Positions 29,225 through 36,292 of a stretch of 36,292 nucleotides of DNA are shown here, one piece after another. The stretch covers positions 29,154 through 65,445 of the forward strand of contig VXUF01000039.1 in NCBI GenBank assembly GCA_009837085.1. The letters run 5' to 3'. The position numbers and the translations under genes were made by a program. Below the pieces are notes generated by a model. The model was not told where the DNA came from, did no database searches, and saw only the letters and a program-made list of their open reading frames with translations. This stretch comes from Holophagales bacterium. GTDB lineage: Bacteria > Acidobacteriota > Thermoanaerobaculia > Multivoradales > Multivoraceae. Within the stretch, counting starts at the first letter, position 1. Each line of letters opens with the position of its first letter.

Positions 29225-29992
29225 ATGCGGCAGGAGCGGCTCATCGGGATCGTCGGCGGCCTGGGGCCGTTTGCCCACATCGACTTCGAACGGAAGCTCC
29301 TGGACGCGGCGAGCGAGCTGATTGGCGCCCGGCGCGACCAGGACTTTCCGCAGTGGGTGCTCTCGAGCATCCCGCAGACGCCGGACCGGACCGAGGCGTA
29401 CTTCGGAGAGACGGTTGACCCGACGCCTGCTCTGCTGAAGAGCCTGGAACGGCTGAGGCGCGCCGGAGCCGACTTCGCGGTCGTCGCCTGCAACACGGCG
29501 CACCTGTTTCTCGAGCGACTGCGCGAGGAGAGCCCGGTGCCGATCATCAGCCTGATCGAGGCGACCGCGGACGAGGCGGCGCGCATCGCTCCGGGAGGCG
29601 CCGTCGGGCTGCTTGCGACATCGGGGACGCTTCGATCGCGGCTGTACCACGATCCGCTCGAGGCGAGAGGGATGCGAGCGGCGAGTCCGCTCGATCTGGA
29701 GGCCGGCGAGGAGGTGCAGCTTCGCTGCGTGATGGAGCCGATCTACGGGCCCTGGGTCGATGGGCGGCACCAGGGAGGCGGGATCAAGACGGATGGTGGA
29801 TCGACCGAGGCACGGGCGCTGCTCGAGGAGGCGGCGAAGCGGCTGGTCGATGAGGCGGAAGTCGACGTGCTCGTTGCGGGATGTACGGAGATTCCGCTGG
29901 CGCTTGAAGGCCCGGAGCTTGCCGGGAGGCCGCTGCTGGACCCGGCGAGGGTGCTGGCGAAGACGACGGTTCGGTACGCGTACGGGATGTAA
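29225..29992 (+). CDS. Aspartate/glutamate racemase family protein
   Basis: The protein has 255 residues from ATG 29225, where homology begins (RLIGIVGGLGPFAHIDF). The two catalytic cysteines of cofactor-independent racemases are present: Cys89 in VVACNTAH and Cys221 in VAGCTEIP. The layout GGLGP, ACNTA, then GLLATSGTLRSRLY and GCTEIP matches the YgeA/aspartate racemase branch rather than MurI. The substrate is not certain. It may be co-transcribed with the sulfatase 28 bases upstream. The nearest GGAGG lies about 18 bases before the ATG, so its ribosome-binding site is poor. Confidence 0.85.
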   Translation: MRQERLIGIVGGLGPFAHIDFERKLLDAASELIGARRDQDFPQWVLSSIPQTPDRTEAYFGETVDPTPALLKSLERLRRAGADFAVVACNTAHLFLERLREESPVPIISLIEATADEAARIAPGGAVGLLATSGTLRSRLYHDPLEARGMRAASPLDLEAGEEVQLRCVMEPIYGPWVDGRHQGGGIKTDGGSTEARALLEEAAKRLVDEAEVDVLVAGCTEIPLALEGPELAGRPLLDPARVLAKTTVRYAYGM

Positions 29993-30010
29993 GGGCGTCG
30001 GCTCGGGCTC

Positions 30011-30053
30011 GCCGCTTCGCGGCATCGCGCCTACAGCCGGCGAGGACGCCGGC
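30011..30053. repeat. Pair of GC-rich hairpins, REP-like
   Basis: Just after the racemase gene, GCCGC-TTC-GCGGC (30011-30023) is followed by GCCGGCG-AGGA-CGCCGGC (30036-30053), a 7-bp stem with a 4-base loop. Two adjacent compact hairpins outside any gene resemble the intergenic REP-like elements of GC-rich genomes. They could also help terminate the racemase transcript. Only one copy is in the window. Confidence 0.4.
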
Positions 30054-30083
30054 GCACCCAGTGTGTAGCCTCCCCATAACGCA

Positions 30084-30118
30084 GAACCGCCGGCGGCCTT
30101 GCGGCGCGCCGGCGGTTC
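30084..30118. terminator. Strong hairpin between convergent genes
   Basis: GAACCGCCGGCG (30084-30095) and CGCCGGCGGTTC (30107-30118) are perfect inverted repeats of 12 bp with an 11-base loop. The hairpin sits between the racemase (plus) and the cytochrome gene (minus) and could terminate both. It lacks a clear T-run on either side. Confidence 0.6.
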
Positions 30119-30142
30119 GGTAGAGCGGACTGGACGAGGGGC

Positions 30143-31627
30143 TTACTCGCCGCCGGCAGCTCCGGCAGCGGCGGCTTCCGCCTTCTCGCGCTGCTCGGCC
30201 ATCTGCTGGAGGAAGGCGTTGGCGGCCTTCGCCTCCTCCATGTCGACGGCGCCGTCCTTGTTCTGGTCCATCATCTCGAAGTACTGCTTGATCCCGCCGG
30301 GAGCCTCTTCGAGCTGCATCTTGCCGTCGCGGCTGTCATCGGAAAGTGCGACGATGGCCGTCACGTCGATGCCCTGGCCACCACCCTGGAAGGCGCCGCG
30401 GCCCTTGTTCTCCTCGTTGATGTAGGACATGAAGCCGAAGCTCATCTCATCGGTCGTCGGCTCGCCCCAACGCACGGCCGTGGCCGGGTCCGGGTTCGCC
30501 GGGTTGTCCTCGGAGTTGTCGAACACCGTGGTCAGAACCACGCGGGTGCCGGCGGGGACCTTCTTGCGGTCCTTGTACTTGTAGGTGGTCTGCCAGTTGA
30601 AGTCGTAGTTCGGCACGTCGAGCAGCACCTCGTGGCTGCCGTCCGGGTAGTACGCCTCGTACTTCGCCGCCTTGCCGCGCAGATGCATGTGCGGCAGGTA
30701 GCCGACGATCTCCGAGTCCGAGGGGAAGGTCCACTCGGTCTGGATCGTGTAGTCCGAGTCGCCGGGCGGAACAACGAAGTCGTACTTGCCGAGGTCCGCG
30801 TTGAAGACCTCGTACTTCACTTCCTCGTCCTTGTCGTAGAACTTGAGCGCGACCGAGGACTGGTCCCAGGAACCGGTGCCGGGGCCCGGCTCCTTGTGGT
30901 AGTGCATCTGCCACCGCAGGTCGCGGCCCGCCTTCAGCACGTCGGCCATGCCGTCCTCGTGGATCACGGGATCGTTGCCCGGGGCGATGCCGCCCAGGCC
31001 GGGAACGATGATGTGGTGCACGGCCGGGCTGCCGGGCCGGAACTCGATCGCCTTGACGTAGCGATCCTCGGGGATCATCTCCTCGGTAACGGTCGTCTGG
31101 AAGTAGATGTAGAGATCCTCGACGTCGTCCTCGACGAAGTAGGGCTCGTCGAACTGGAGGACGAGGTCCGGCTCACCGATCAGCCAGCCGTCGCTGCTCG
31201 GCCACTCGACCGGTTCCGGGGCGTCCGCCGGATTGCCGGCCGGAGCGCCGGACTCGGCCCACTTCACCAGCAGGTCGATCTGCTCCTGGGTCAGCGTGCG
31301 CTCGTTCGAGAAGACGCCGTTGTGCTGGGGGGCAGCATCCCAGGGAGGCATCGCCCGCGAAGCGACCTGGCGCGCGATGGAGCGGGCCCAGGGCCGCGTC
31401 TCTTCGTAGGTCGTCAGCGCCATCGGCGCGACCATGCCGCCGAGGTTGGCGCCGTTGGGACGGTGGCAGACCTGGCATTCCTGCTGCAGCACGGCGGCCA
31501 CGTCAGCGTAGAAGGTGATCGGCTCGGGGTCGACCGCGGCCGCCGAGGCGGTGCCGGCGAGCGCCAGTGAAGCGAGGGCGCCGAGGGTGAGCAGTCGGGT
31601 CACGGACGAGATCTGGGGACGGTTCAT
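30143..31627 (-). CDS. Secreted cytochrome c / PHM-like copper monooxygenase / EF-hand protein
   Basis: The protein has 494 residues from ATG 31627 (GGAG eight bases upstream) and a signal peptide ending near AGTASAAA. Modules in order: a monoheme cytochrome c with Cys51-x-x-Cys54-His55 and MPPWDAAP; then a region resembling peptidylglycine/dopamine monooxygenases, with His204-His205, MHYH (His242, His244), LPHMHLRGK (His313, His315) and TTDEM (Met395), which match the CuA and CuB ligand motifs of that family; then two EF-hand loops (430-441 and 454-465, DQNKDGAVDMEE); and an Ala/Glu-rich tail. A redox or hydroxylation role in the periplasm is inferred. The heme may deliver electrons to the copper sites. 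It has its own promoter and is divergent from the ABC genes. Confidence 0.85.
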   Translation of the reverse strand: MNRPQISSVTRLLTLGALASLALAGTASAAAVDPEPITFYADVAAVLQQECQVCHRPNGANLGGMVAPMALTTYEETRPWARSIARQVASRAMPPWDAAPQHNGVFSNERTLTQEQIDLLVKWAESGAPAGNPADAPEPVEWPSSDGWLIGEPDLVLQFDEPYFVEDDVEDLYIYFQTTVTEEMIPEDRYVKAIEFRPGSPAVHHIIVPGLGGIAPGNDPVIHEDGMADVLKAGRDLRWQMHYHKEPGPGTGSWDQSSVALKFYDKDEEVKYEVFNADLGKYDFVVPPGDSDYTIQTEWTFPSDSEIVGYLPHMHLRGKAAKYEAYYPDGSHEVLLDVPNYDFNWQTTYKYKDRKKVPAGTRVVLTTVFDNSEDNPANPDPATAVRWGEPTTDEMSFGFMSYINEENKGRGAFQGGGQGIDVTAIVALSDDSRDGKMQLEEAPGGIKQYFEMMDQNKDGAVDMEEAKAANAFLQQMAEQREKAEAAAAGAAGGE

Positions 31628-31695
31628 TCGAGGTCTCCGTGAGGTGCGGTGTCCAGCGTTGTTGACGGGCACAGTGCGCCCGCCCTGCGCGACAT

Positions 31696-31725
31696 ACTAT
31701 ACGACTACTCAGTTTACGTTGCCAA
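31696..31725 (-). promoter_or_regulatory. Candidate sigma70 promoter of the cytochrome/copper gene
   Basis: On the minus strand, TTGGCA (plus-strand 31720-31725) and TATAGT (31696-31701) are separated by 18 bases and each matches 5 of 6 consensus bases. They lie in the most AT-rich stretch of the window, 69 bases before the ATG at 31627. I saw no clear promoter for the divergent ABC genes in the same 216-base gap. Confidence 0.6.
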
Positions 31726-31737
31726 CCGGATCCGGTT
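31724..31737. promoter_or_regulatory. Perfect 14-bp palindrome, candidate operator
   Basis: AACCGGATCCGGTT is a perfect palindrome. It overlaps the upstream edge of the minus-strand -35 box by two bases, in the gap between divergent genes. A dimeric regulator bound here could control the cytochrome gene and possibly the ABC genes. No regulator gene is adjacent. Confidence 0.4.
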
Positions 31738-31843
31738 TCACAGAACCGAAAAGGCGTTACCGTAGGCGCTGCGAGACAACCGACGCGCACGAGTAAACCA
31801 AGCCCCGCCGACAACCGTATAGACAGCGAGGAGGTAGAGCATC

Positions 31844-32830
31844 GTGAGCACGACCGTCGACGTGCAGGGTCTTCGGCATGTCTACAAGGGCGGCACGGTC
31901 GCCCTCGACGGGGTCGACCTGTCGATCGGCGCGGGCCTGTTCGGTCTGCTTGGCCCGAACGGCGCCGGCAAGAGCACGCTGATGCGTGTTCTCTGCACGC
32001 TGCTTCGGCCGACCGCCGGTACGGCGAGCGTGTTCGGCCACGACGTGGTCCGGGAGCGCCGCGCCGTTCGCGACCACCTCGGGTATCTCCCGCAGGAGTT
32101 CGGGGCCTGGCGTCTGCACCGGGTGGAAGAGGTGCTCGACACCCTGGCCGATCTTTCAGGTCTCAAGAGCCGGGCCGAACGGCGCGAGCGGGTCGACACG
32201 GTCCTCGACAACGTCGGCCTGGGCGAAGTGGCCCACCGCAAGGTCAAGAAGCTCTCCGGCGGCATGACCCGCCGTCTGGGTATCGCTCAGGCCCTGATTC
32301 ACCGGCCCCGCCTGCTCGTGGTCGACGAACCGACCGTAGGCCTGGACCCTGAAGAGCGCATCCGGTTCCGCCAACTGATGGCCACCCTGGGGCGGGAGCG
32401 GACGATCATCCTCTCCACCCACATCGTGGCCGACCTGGGCACCGGCTGCAACGACCTGGCGCTGCTCGACGCCGGTCAAGTCGTTTTCCGGGGCTCACCG
32501 ACACAGTTGCTCGAACGAGCCGCGGGCCAGGTCTTCGAACTCACGCTGCCGATGTCCGCGCCGCAGCCCGAAGGCGATTTCGAGATCGTCTCGCGCACGG
32601 CCAGCCAGAGCGAGGCGACATACCGCGCGGTGGCCGCGCCGGGCGGTGTCCCGGAAGGCGCCCGGATCGCCGCCTCGCCCACTCTCGAGGAGGGCTACCT
32701 CGCCTTCATGGTCGCCCGCGGCCGCGCCGAGGCCCTGGTCAGCGACGAGCACTTCGGCGAGCACGACGAACTCGAACTCGCCGAGCCGCCACCTGTGGAC
32801 GACGGCACCGGGAAGGAGGCGCACCCGTGA
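31844..32830 (+). CDS. ABC transporter ATP-binding protein (ABC-2 type)
   Basis: The protein has 328 residues from GTG 31844, with GAGGAGG ten bases upstream. Seen: Walker A GPNGAGKST at 37-45, Q-loop YLPQEFG, signature LSGGM at 137-141, Walker B LLVVDEP at 157-163, and LSTHIVADL with the switch His. An acidic extension of about 100 residues follows the ATPase core (LELAEPPPVDDG at the end). The similarity is to the CcmA-type ATPases that pair with ABC-2 permeases. Its stop overlaps the permease start (GTGA), so the two form one exporter. Confidence 0.92.
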   Translation: MSTTVDVQGLRHVYKGGTVALDGVDLSIGAGLFGLLGPNGAGKSTLMRVLCTLLRPTAGTASVFGHDVVRERRAVRDHLGYLPQEFGAWRLHRVEEVLDTLADLSGLKSRAERRERVDTVLDNVGLGEVAHRKVKKLSGGMTRRLGIAQALIHRPRLLVVDEPTVGLDPEERIRFRQLMATLGRERTIILSTHIVADLGTGCNDLALLDAGQVVFRGSPTQLLERAAGQVFELTLPMSAPQPEGDFEIVSRTASQSEATYRAVAAPGGVPEGARIAASPTLEEGYLAFMVARGRAEALVSDEHFGEHDELELAEPPPVDDGTGKEAHP

Positions 32831-35800
32831 TCTCGTTTGCCCACGTCTGGTCGCTCGCCCGAACCGAGATGCGGACCACTCGCCGCCTGTTCCGTTTCTG
32901 GCTGTTCTCGGGCCTCGCGATTCTCACCTGCCTGGTGAGCTACGGCTACTACTGGGTGATCCACGGGCTCTTCTCGTCCTTCTCGGCGACGATCGGTTCG
33001 ATCAGCCCCAAGTTCCTGCTCAGTCAGACCGCCCAGTTCCAGACGACGATCCTGGGTCTCGGCGTCGTCTTCCTCGCCTTCGACCTGCGCGCCCGCGACC
33101 GTCGTGACCGCGTCATCGAGGTGCTCGACACCCGGCCCTACTCGAACGTCGAACTCGTGCTCGGCCGCTTCCTGGGCACCGTGCTCATGGTCTGGGGCGT
33201 GGCGTTTGCCGCGATGATCCTCATCCAGACCGTCGGCCATGCGGGATCTGCCTTCGGTTGGTACGTCGGCGAACCTGCCCTCTGGAGTTCGGTCTGGGCC
33301 TACCTCCTGCTCGAGGCACTGCCGGCGCTGGCCCTCTACGTCGCCTTCGTGCAAGTGGTTTCCCTGGTCAGCAACAACCGGCTGGTAGCTGCCCTGGCCG
33401 GCATCGTGCTCGCCGCTGGCAGCACGTACCTGACGTTCCGGGTCCCGGTCTACCTCCTGCCGCCGCTTGCCCTGAACGGCGGCTTCATCAGCAACATCTC
33501 GGAGGTCGCGCCCCAGATCTGGACCGGCGTCAACTTCGTGAACCGGGGCAGCTTCGCCCTGCTCGCCGTGGGCCTGCTGGCCACCGCGGTCGCCGTCCAT
33601 CCCCGTCTCGACGACGCGATGCGCCGCCTGTGGGGGATCGCCGGCGGTGCGGGCCTCGCGGCCGGCGCCGTGCTCATCTTCGCGGCGATCACCTGGAGCG
33701 GCAACCAGATCGCCGAAAGGGATGCCTGGCGCGCCGCACACGACGAGCGCCGGGCCGAAGCGGTCGTCGACCTTCAGACGATCCGGGGCTCGATCGACAT
33801 CGCACGCGGCGGACGGCTTGCCCTCGACCTCGAGGTTCACTTCCTGCCCGCGACCGGTTCCGCAGCCACGTTCAGCCTGAATCCAGGCCTCCGGGTGGAG
33901 GGAGTCTGGAACGCTGGCGGTGACGCGCTCGACTTCAGCCATGACAACGGCCTGCTCGACGTCAACCTGGGCTCAGCGCCACCGGCGGGCCAGGTCACCG
34001 GGGTCCGGGTGCGCGCCCGCGGGCGGCCCGACCTCCGCTTCGCCTATCTGGACTCGGCGATCGACTACAACACCGGCGAGTGGCAGGACGCGCAGATCGT
34101 CATGCTCGGCAACCTGAACGGCTCCGTCGAACGCAACCACGTCGCACTCCCCGCGTCTCTCGCGTGGCTCCCCCGTCCCGGCGCGTCCGTAGGCGCCGAT
34201 GACGTGCGCCAGCGTTCGCGGGATTTCTTCGAGCTCGACCTCGACGTCAGAGCCCCCTCCGGCTGGACGGTCGCGGGGCCAGGCATGGCCGAACCCACCG
34301 GGGAAGGTCAGCGATTCGCGCCCACCCGCCCGGTGCCGGAGGTCATGCTGGTCGCCGGCAGATTCGACCGCCGGACGACACACGTCGAAGGAGTCGAAGT
34401 CGAGGTCCTGTTCCACCCGAACCACTTGCGGAACCTGGACTTCTTCGCCGACGCCCAGGCCGAGATCGAGAAGATCGCCGCCGACCGTTTCGCCACCGCC
34501 CGCGAACTGGGGATGCCCTACCCCTACAGGCAGTTCAGCCTGGTCGAGGTGCCCTGGACTCTCCGTTCCTATGGCGGCGGATGGCGCATGGACACCGAGC
34601 GAGCGCCGCCCGGCATGATGCTGATCAGCGAGAGCAGCCTGCCTACCGCCCGCTTCGAGTTCCGGTTCCGGAATCCGGAGCGGTTCGAGGACGAGGAGGG
34701 CGGGTTGCCCAGGGCGAAGGCAAACGGACTGCAGCAGTTCTTCCGCCTCGACTACTCCGGCGGCAATCTGGAGGCCGGCAGCATCCGCAACGTCTTCCTG
34801 TACCAGACCGGCGCCCGAGGCCCCGAGGCCCTGGCGCTGGAAGCGCTCTGCCACAACCTCGTGAACCAGTTGGTGAACGGGGGCGAGTCCTACTTCTCCG
34901 CCCACCTGTTCGACCGCGAGTTCGGCTGGACGATGGCGAACGTGATGCAGGGGGGCTTCACCGGCCAGTTCGCGGCCGGCGGCGGCTCGGCCGCCAGCGG
35001 CATCGTCAAGGCCCTCACGGACCGGCCCGGCGTCTGGGACGCGGTTCTCAGCAGCTCCCTTACCGACATGGACGTGGAGGAAAACCCGAAGCAAGCCGTG
35101 AACGCGCTCTATCTCAAGACGTCCGCCCTTGCCACGGCGATCCTCGACGGCGCCGGGCGGGAGCGCACCGCCGCCATGATCGCCAACCTGCTGCGCGATC
35201 ACCGGGGTTCGACCTTCACCGCGGCCGATCTCGACCGCGCCGCGGAAGAGGCGGGAGTGGATCTCGCCGGGCTCGTCGGCGACTTCCTGCACCAGACGGA
35301 CCTGCCGGGTTTCCTGGTTTCCCCGGCACAACTGGAGCGACTGCCGGACGACGACCAGGGTGGGCCGCAGTACCAGACCCGGCTGTTCGTCCGCAACGGC
35401 GAGGCGGCGCCCGGCCTGTTCCGGCTCCGGTATGCCGTGCGCGCCCCAGGCGGCGCGCGCTGGGATTCCAGCGAGCCGGTCCTCATCCCCGGGCACACGA
35501 CGGTCGAGTTCGGACTCGTCACGTCCCGGCCGCCAGGGACGATGCTCGCCTCCCCGTACCTGTCCCTGAATCGGCGGGAGTTCTCCATCGAGTTGCCGCG
35601 GCTCGACGACGAGACGATCTCCGACAGTGAACCGCTTCGCGGCGTCCGGCCGGCCGAGTGGACGCCTGCGTTCCTCGATGGCGGCGCCCGCACGATCGTG
35701 GTCGACGACCTCGATCCCGGCTTCTCGGTCGAAACGGACGAAGCCGAAGCGGACGGCATACGGCTCCAGGGCGGTCTCGCAGGCATCTTCGCACCCGTGC

Positions 35801-36292
35801 TCGAAACCGACCAGGGCCTGCCCGCCTACTCGATCTTCAGCGGCACTCCGGCCGACTGGTCCCGCTACGAACAGCCTTCGAGCTGGGGACGCTACCGTCG
35901 CACGACCGCGCTCATCGCGAAAGGCGATGGAAGCCGCCGCGCCACCTACACGGCCCAACTGCCCGAGGCCGGCCGCTGGCGGGTGGAGATGCATGTGCCC
36001 TCCCTCTCGCCTGTGCCGGGCGGCGGCGAGATCCGCCGCGAGGTGCGGATCGGCGGCAGCGACGGTCCACCCCGCGACGACGCCCGAGGCGCCCAGGTCA
36101 ACGTGAGCTTCGGCCTGAGCCTGGGCAGCTACGATCTCGAGCTGCACAACGCCGGCAGCTCGCGTCCCATCGACTTCGACGCCCAGGGAGCGGGCATCGG
36201 CTGGGCCGTGCTGGGCGACTTCGATCTGGCCCCGGGGACGGTGGAACTCGAACTGAGCAACGACACGACCGGCAACGTCGTGGCCGCCGACG
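32827..36292 (+). CDS. ABC-2 permease fused to a degenerate M1-peptidase-like domain and golvesin-like domain (3' end cut)
   Basis: About 1155 codons are visible without a stop, and the end is outside the window. The N-terminal ~290 residues hold about seven hydrophobic segments (for example FWLFSGLAILTCLVSYGYYW, VLMVWGVAFAAMILIQ and LAALAGIVLAAGSTYL). A large extracytoplasmic part follows. Its first half resembles M1 aminopeptidases as found fused to ABC-2 permeases, with a GAMEN-like GGGWRM near 583. Where HExxH is expected it reads LEALCHNL (near 670-677), so zinc binding is probably lost. Near residue 958 DDLDPGFSVE begins a golvesin-like beta domain with ATYTAQLPEAGRWRVEMHVP. It is probably an exporter with a binding or processing module. 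The GTG overlaps the ATPase stop. Confidence 0.82.
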   Translation, partial: MISFAHVWSLARTEMRTTRRLFRFWLFSGLAILTCLVSYGYYWVIHGLFSSFSATIGSISPKFLLSQTAQFQTTILGLGVVFLAFDLRARDRRDRVIEVLDTRPYSNVELVLGRFLGTVLMVWGVAFAAMILIQTVGHAGSAFGWYVGEPALWSSVWAYLLLEALPALALYVAFVQVVSLVSNNRLVAALAGIVLAAGSTYLTFRVPVYLLPPLALNGGFISNISEVAPQIWTGVNFVNRGSFALLAVGLLATAVAVHPRLDDAMRRLWGIAGGAGLAAGAVLIFAAITWSGNQIAERDAWRAAHDERRAEAVVDLQTIRGSIDIARGGRLALDLEVHFLPATGSAATFSLNPGLRVEGVWNAGGDALDFSHDNGLLDVNLGSAPPAGQVTGVRVRARGRPDLRFAYLDSAIDYNTGEWQDAQIVMLGNLNGSVERNHVALPASLAWLPRPGASVGADDVRQRSRDFFELDLDVRAPSGWTVAGPGMAEPTGEGQRFAPTRPVPEVMLVAGRFDRRTTHVEGVEVEVLFHPNHLRNLDFFADAQAEIEKIAADRFATARELGMPYPYRQFSLVEVPWTLRSYGGGWRMDTERAPPGMMLISESSLPTARFEFRFRNPERFEDEEGGLPRAKANGLQQFFRLDYSGGNLEAGSIRNVFLYQTGARGPEALALEALCHNLVNQLVNGGESYFSAHLFDREFGWTMANVMQGGFTGQFAAGGGSAASGIVKALTDRPGVWDAVLSSSLTDMDVEENPKQAVNALYLKTSALATAILDGAGRERTAAMIANLLRDHRGSTFTAADLDRAAEEAGVDLAGLVGDFLHQTDLPGFLVSPAQLERLPDDDQGGPQYQTRLFVRNGEAAPGLFRLRYAVRAPGGARWDSSEPVLIPGHTTVEFGLVTSRPPGTMLASPYLSLNRREFSIELPRLDDETISDSEPLRGVRPAEWTPAFLDGGARTIVVDDLDPGFSVETDEAEADGIRLQGGLAGIFAPVLETDQGLPAYSIFSGTPADWSRYEQPSSWGRYRRTTALIAKGDGSRRATYTAQLPEAGRWRVEMHVPSLSPVPGGGEIRREVRIGGSDGPPRDDARGAQVNVSFGLSLGSYDLELHNAGSSRPIDFDAQGAGIGWAVLGDFDLAPGTVELELSNDTTGNVVAAD

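Noticed and set aside
27841..29586. Open frame of 581 codons on the minus strand
   Set aside because: It spans the antisense of both the sulfatase and the racemase across their intergenic gap, as expected of a GC-rich shadow.
31661..31700. TTGACG followed by TACTAT as a plus-strand promoter for the ABC genes
   Set aside because: The spacing is about 27 bases, too long for a sigma70 promoter. The minus-strand pair fits much better.
33973..36147. Open frame of 724 codons on the minus strand
   Set aside because: It is antisense to the ABC permease fusion. The Gly/Val/Glu/Arg-rich reading has no recognisable motif.

Overview
The window is GC-rich bacterial DNA, by eye roughly two thirds G+C, and densely packed with genes. 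It encodes a LolCD-type lipoprotein release system, so the cell has an outer membrane. It also carries c-type cytochrome, copper-oxidase-like, sulfatase and PQQ-propeller proteins with Sec signals. This combination, with GTG starts and GTGA/ATGA gene overlaps, suggests an uncultivated Acidobacteriota or a similar Gram-negative lineage. That placement is inference; the window contains no rRNA marker.

Region 1 (1-4778, minus strand): a run reading hpt > lolC/E-like > lolD > clpC, with clpC cut by the window edge. Region 2 (4842-7205, plus): punA and lysS, divergent from hpt. PunA and Hpt carry out consecutive steps of purine salvage. Region 3 (7138-15919, minus): a tightly packed eight-gene run, hisS > aspS > aroB > ftsY > ribD > ribE > unknown protein > HAD hydrolase. 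It covers tRNA charging, the shikimate pathway, SRP targeting and riboflavin synthesis. The last gene overlaps the convergent lysS 3' end.

Region 4 (15984-25842): an AI-2E-family membrane protein (plus) converges on a minus-strand run, cupin > secreted PQQ-like propeller > addB > addA. The last three genes are joined by 4-base stop/start overlaps. Region 5 (25912-26767): a promoter and a MazE/AbrB-PIN toxin-antitoxin pair (plus), converging on a 45-residue membrane peptide that follows a signal-bearing tandem NTF2-like protein (minus). Region 6 (27682-29992, plus): a sulfatase and an Asp/Glu racemase-family protein, followed by hairpins. Region 7 (30143-36292): a secreted protein combining cytochrome c, PHM-like copper monooxygenase and EF-hand modules (minus), with a good promoter overlapped by a perfect 14-bp palindrome. 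Divergent from it is an ABC-2 exporter pair whose permease is fused to a degenerate M1-peptidase-like domain and a golvesin-like domain and runs off the window.

Most of the window is housekeeping. The least ordinary parts are the permease/pseudopeptidase/golvesin fusion, the cytochrome-copper-EF-hand protein with its palindromic control region, the two unassigned genes at the end of the riboflavin run, and the AddAB operon led by a secreted propeller protein. I saw no CRISPR array, tRNA, rRNA, insertion sequence or prophage.
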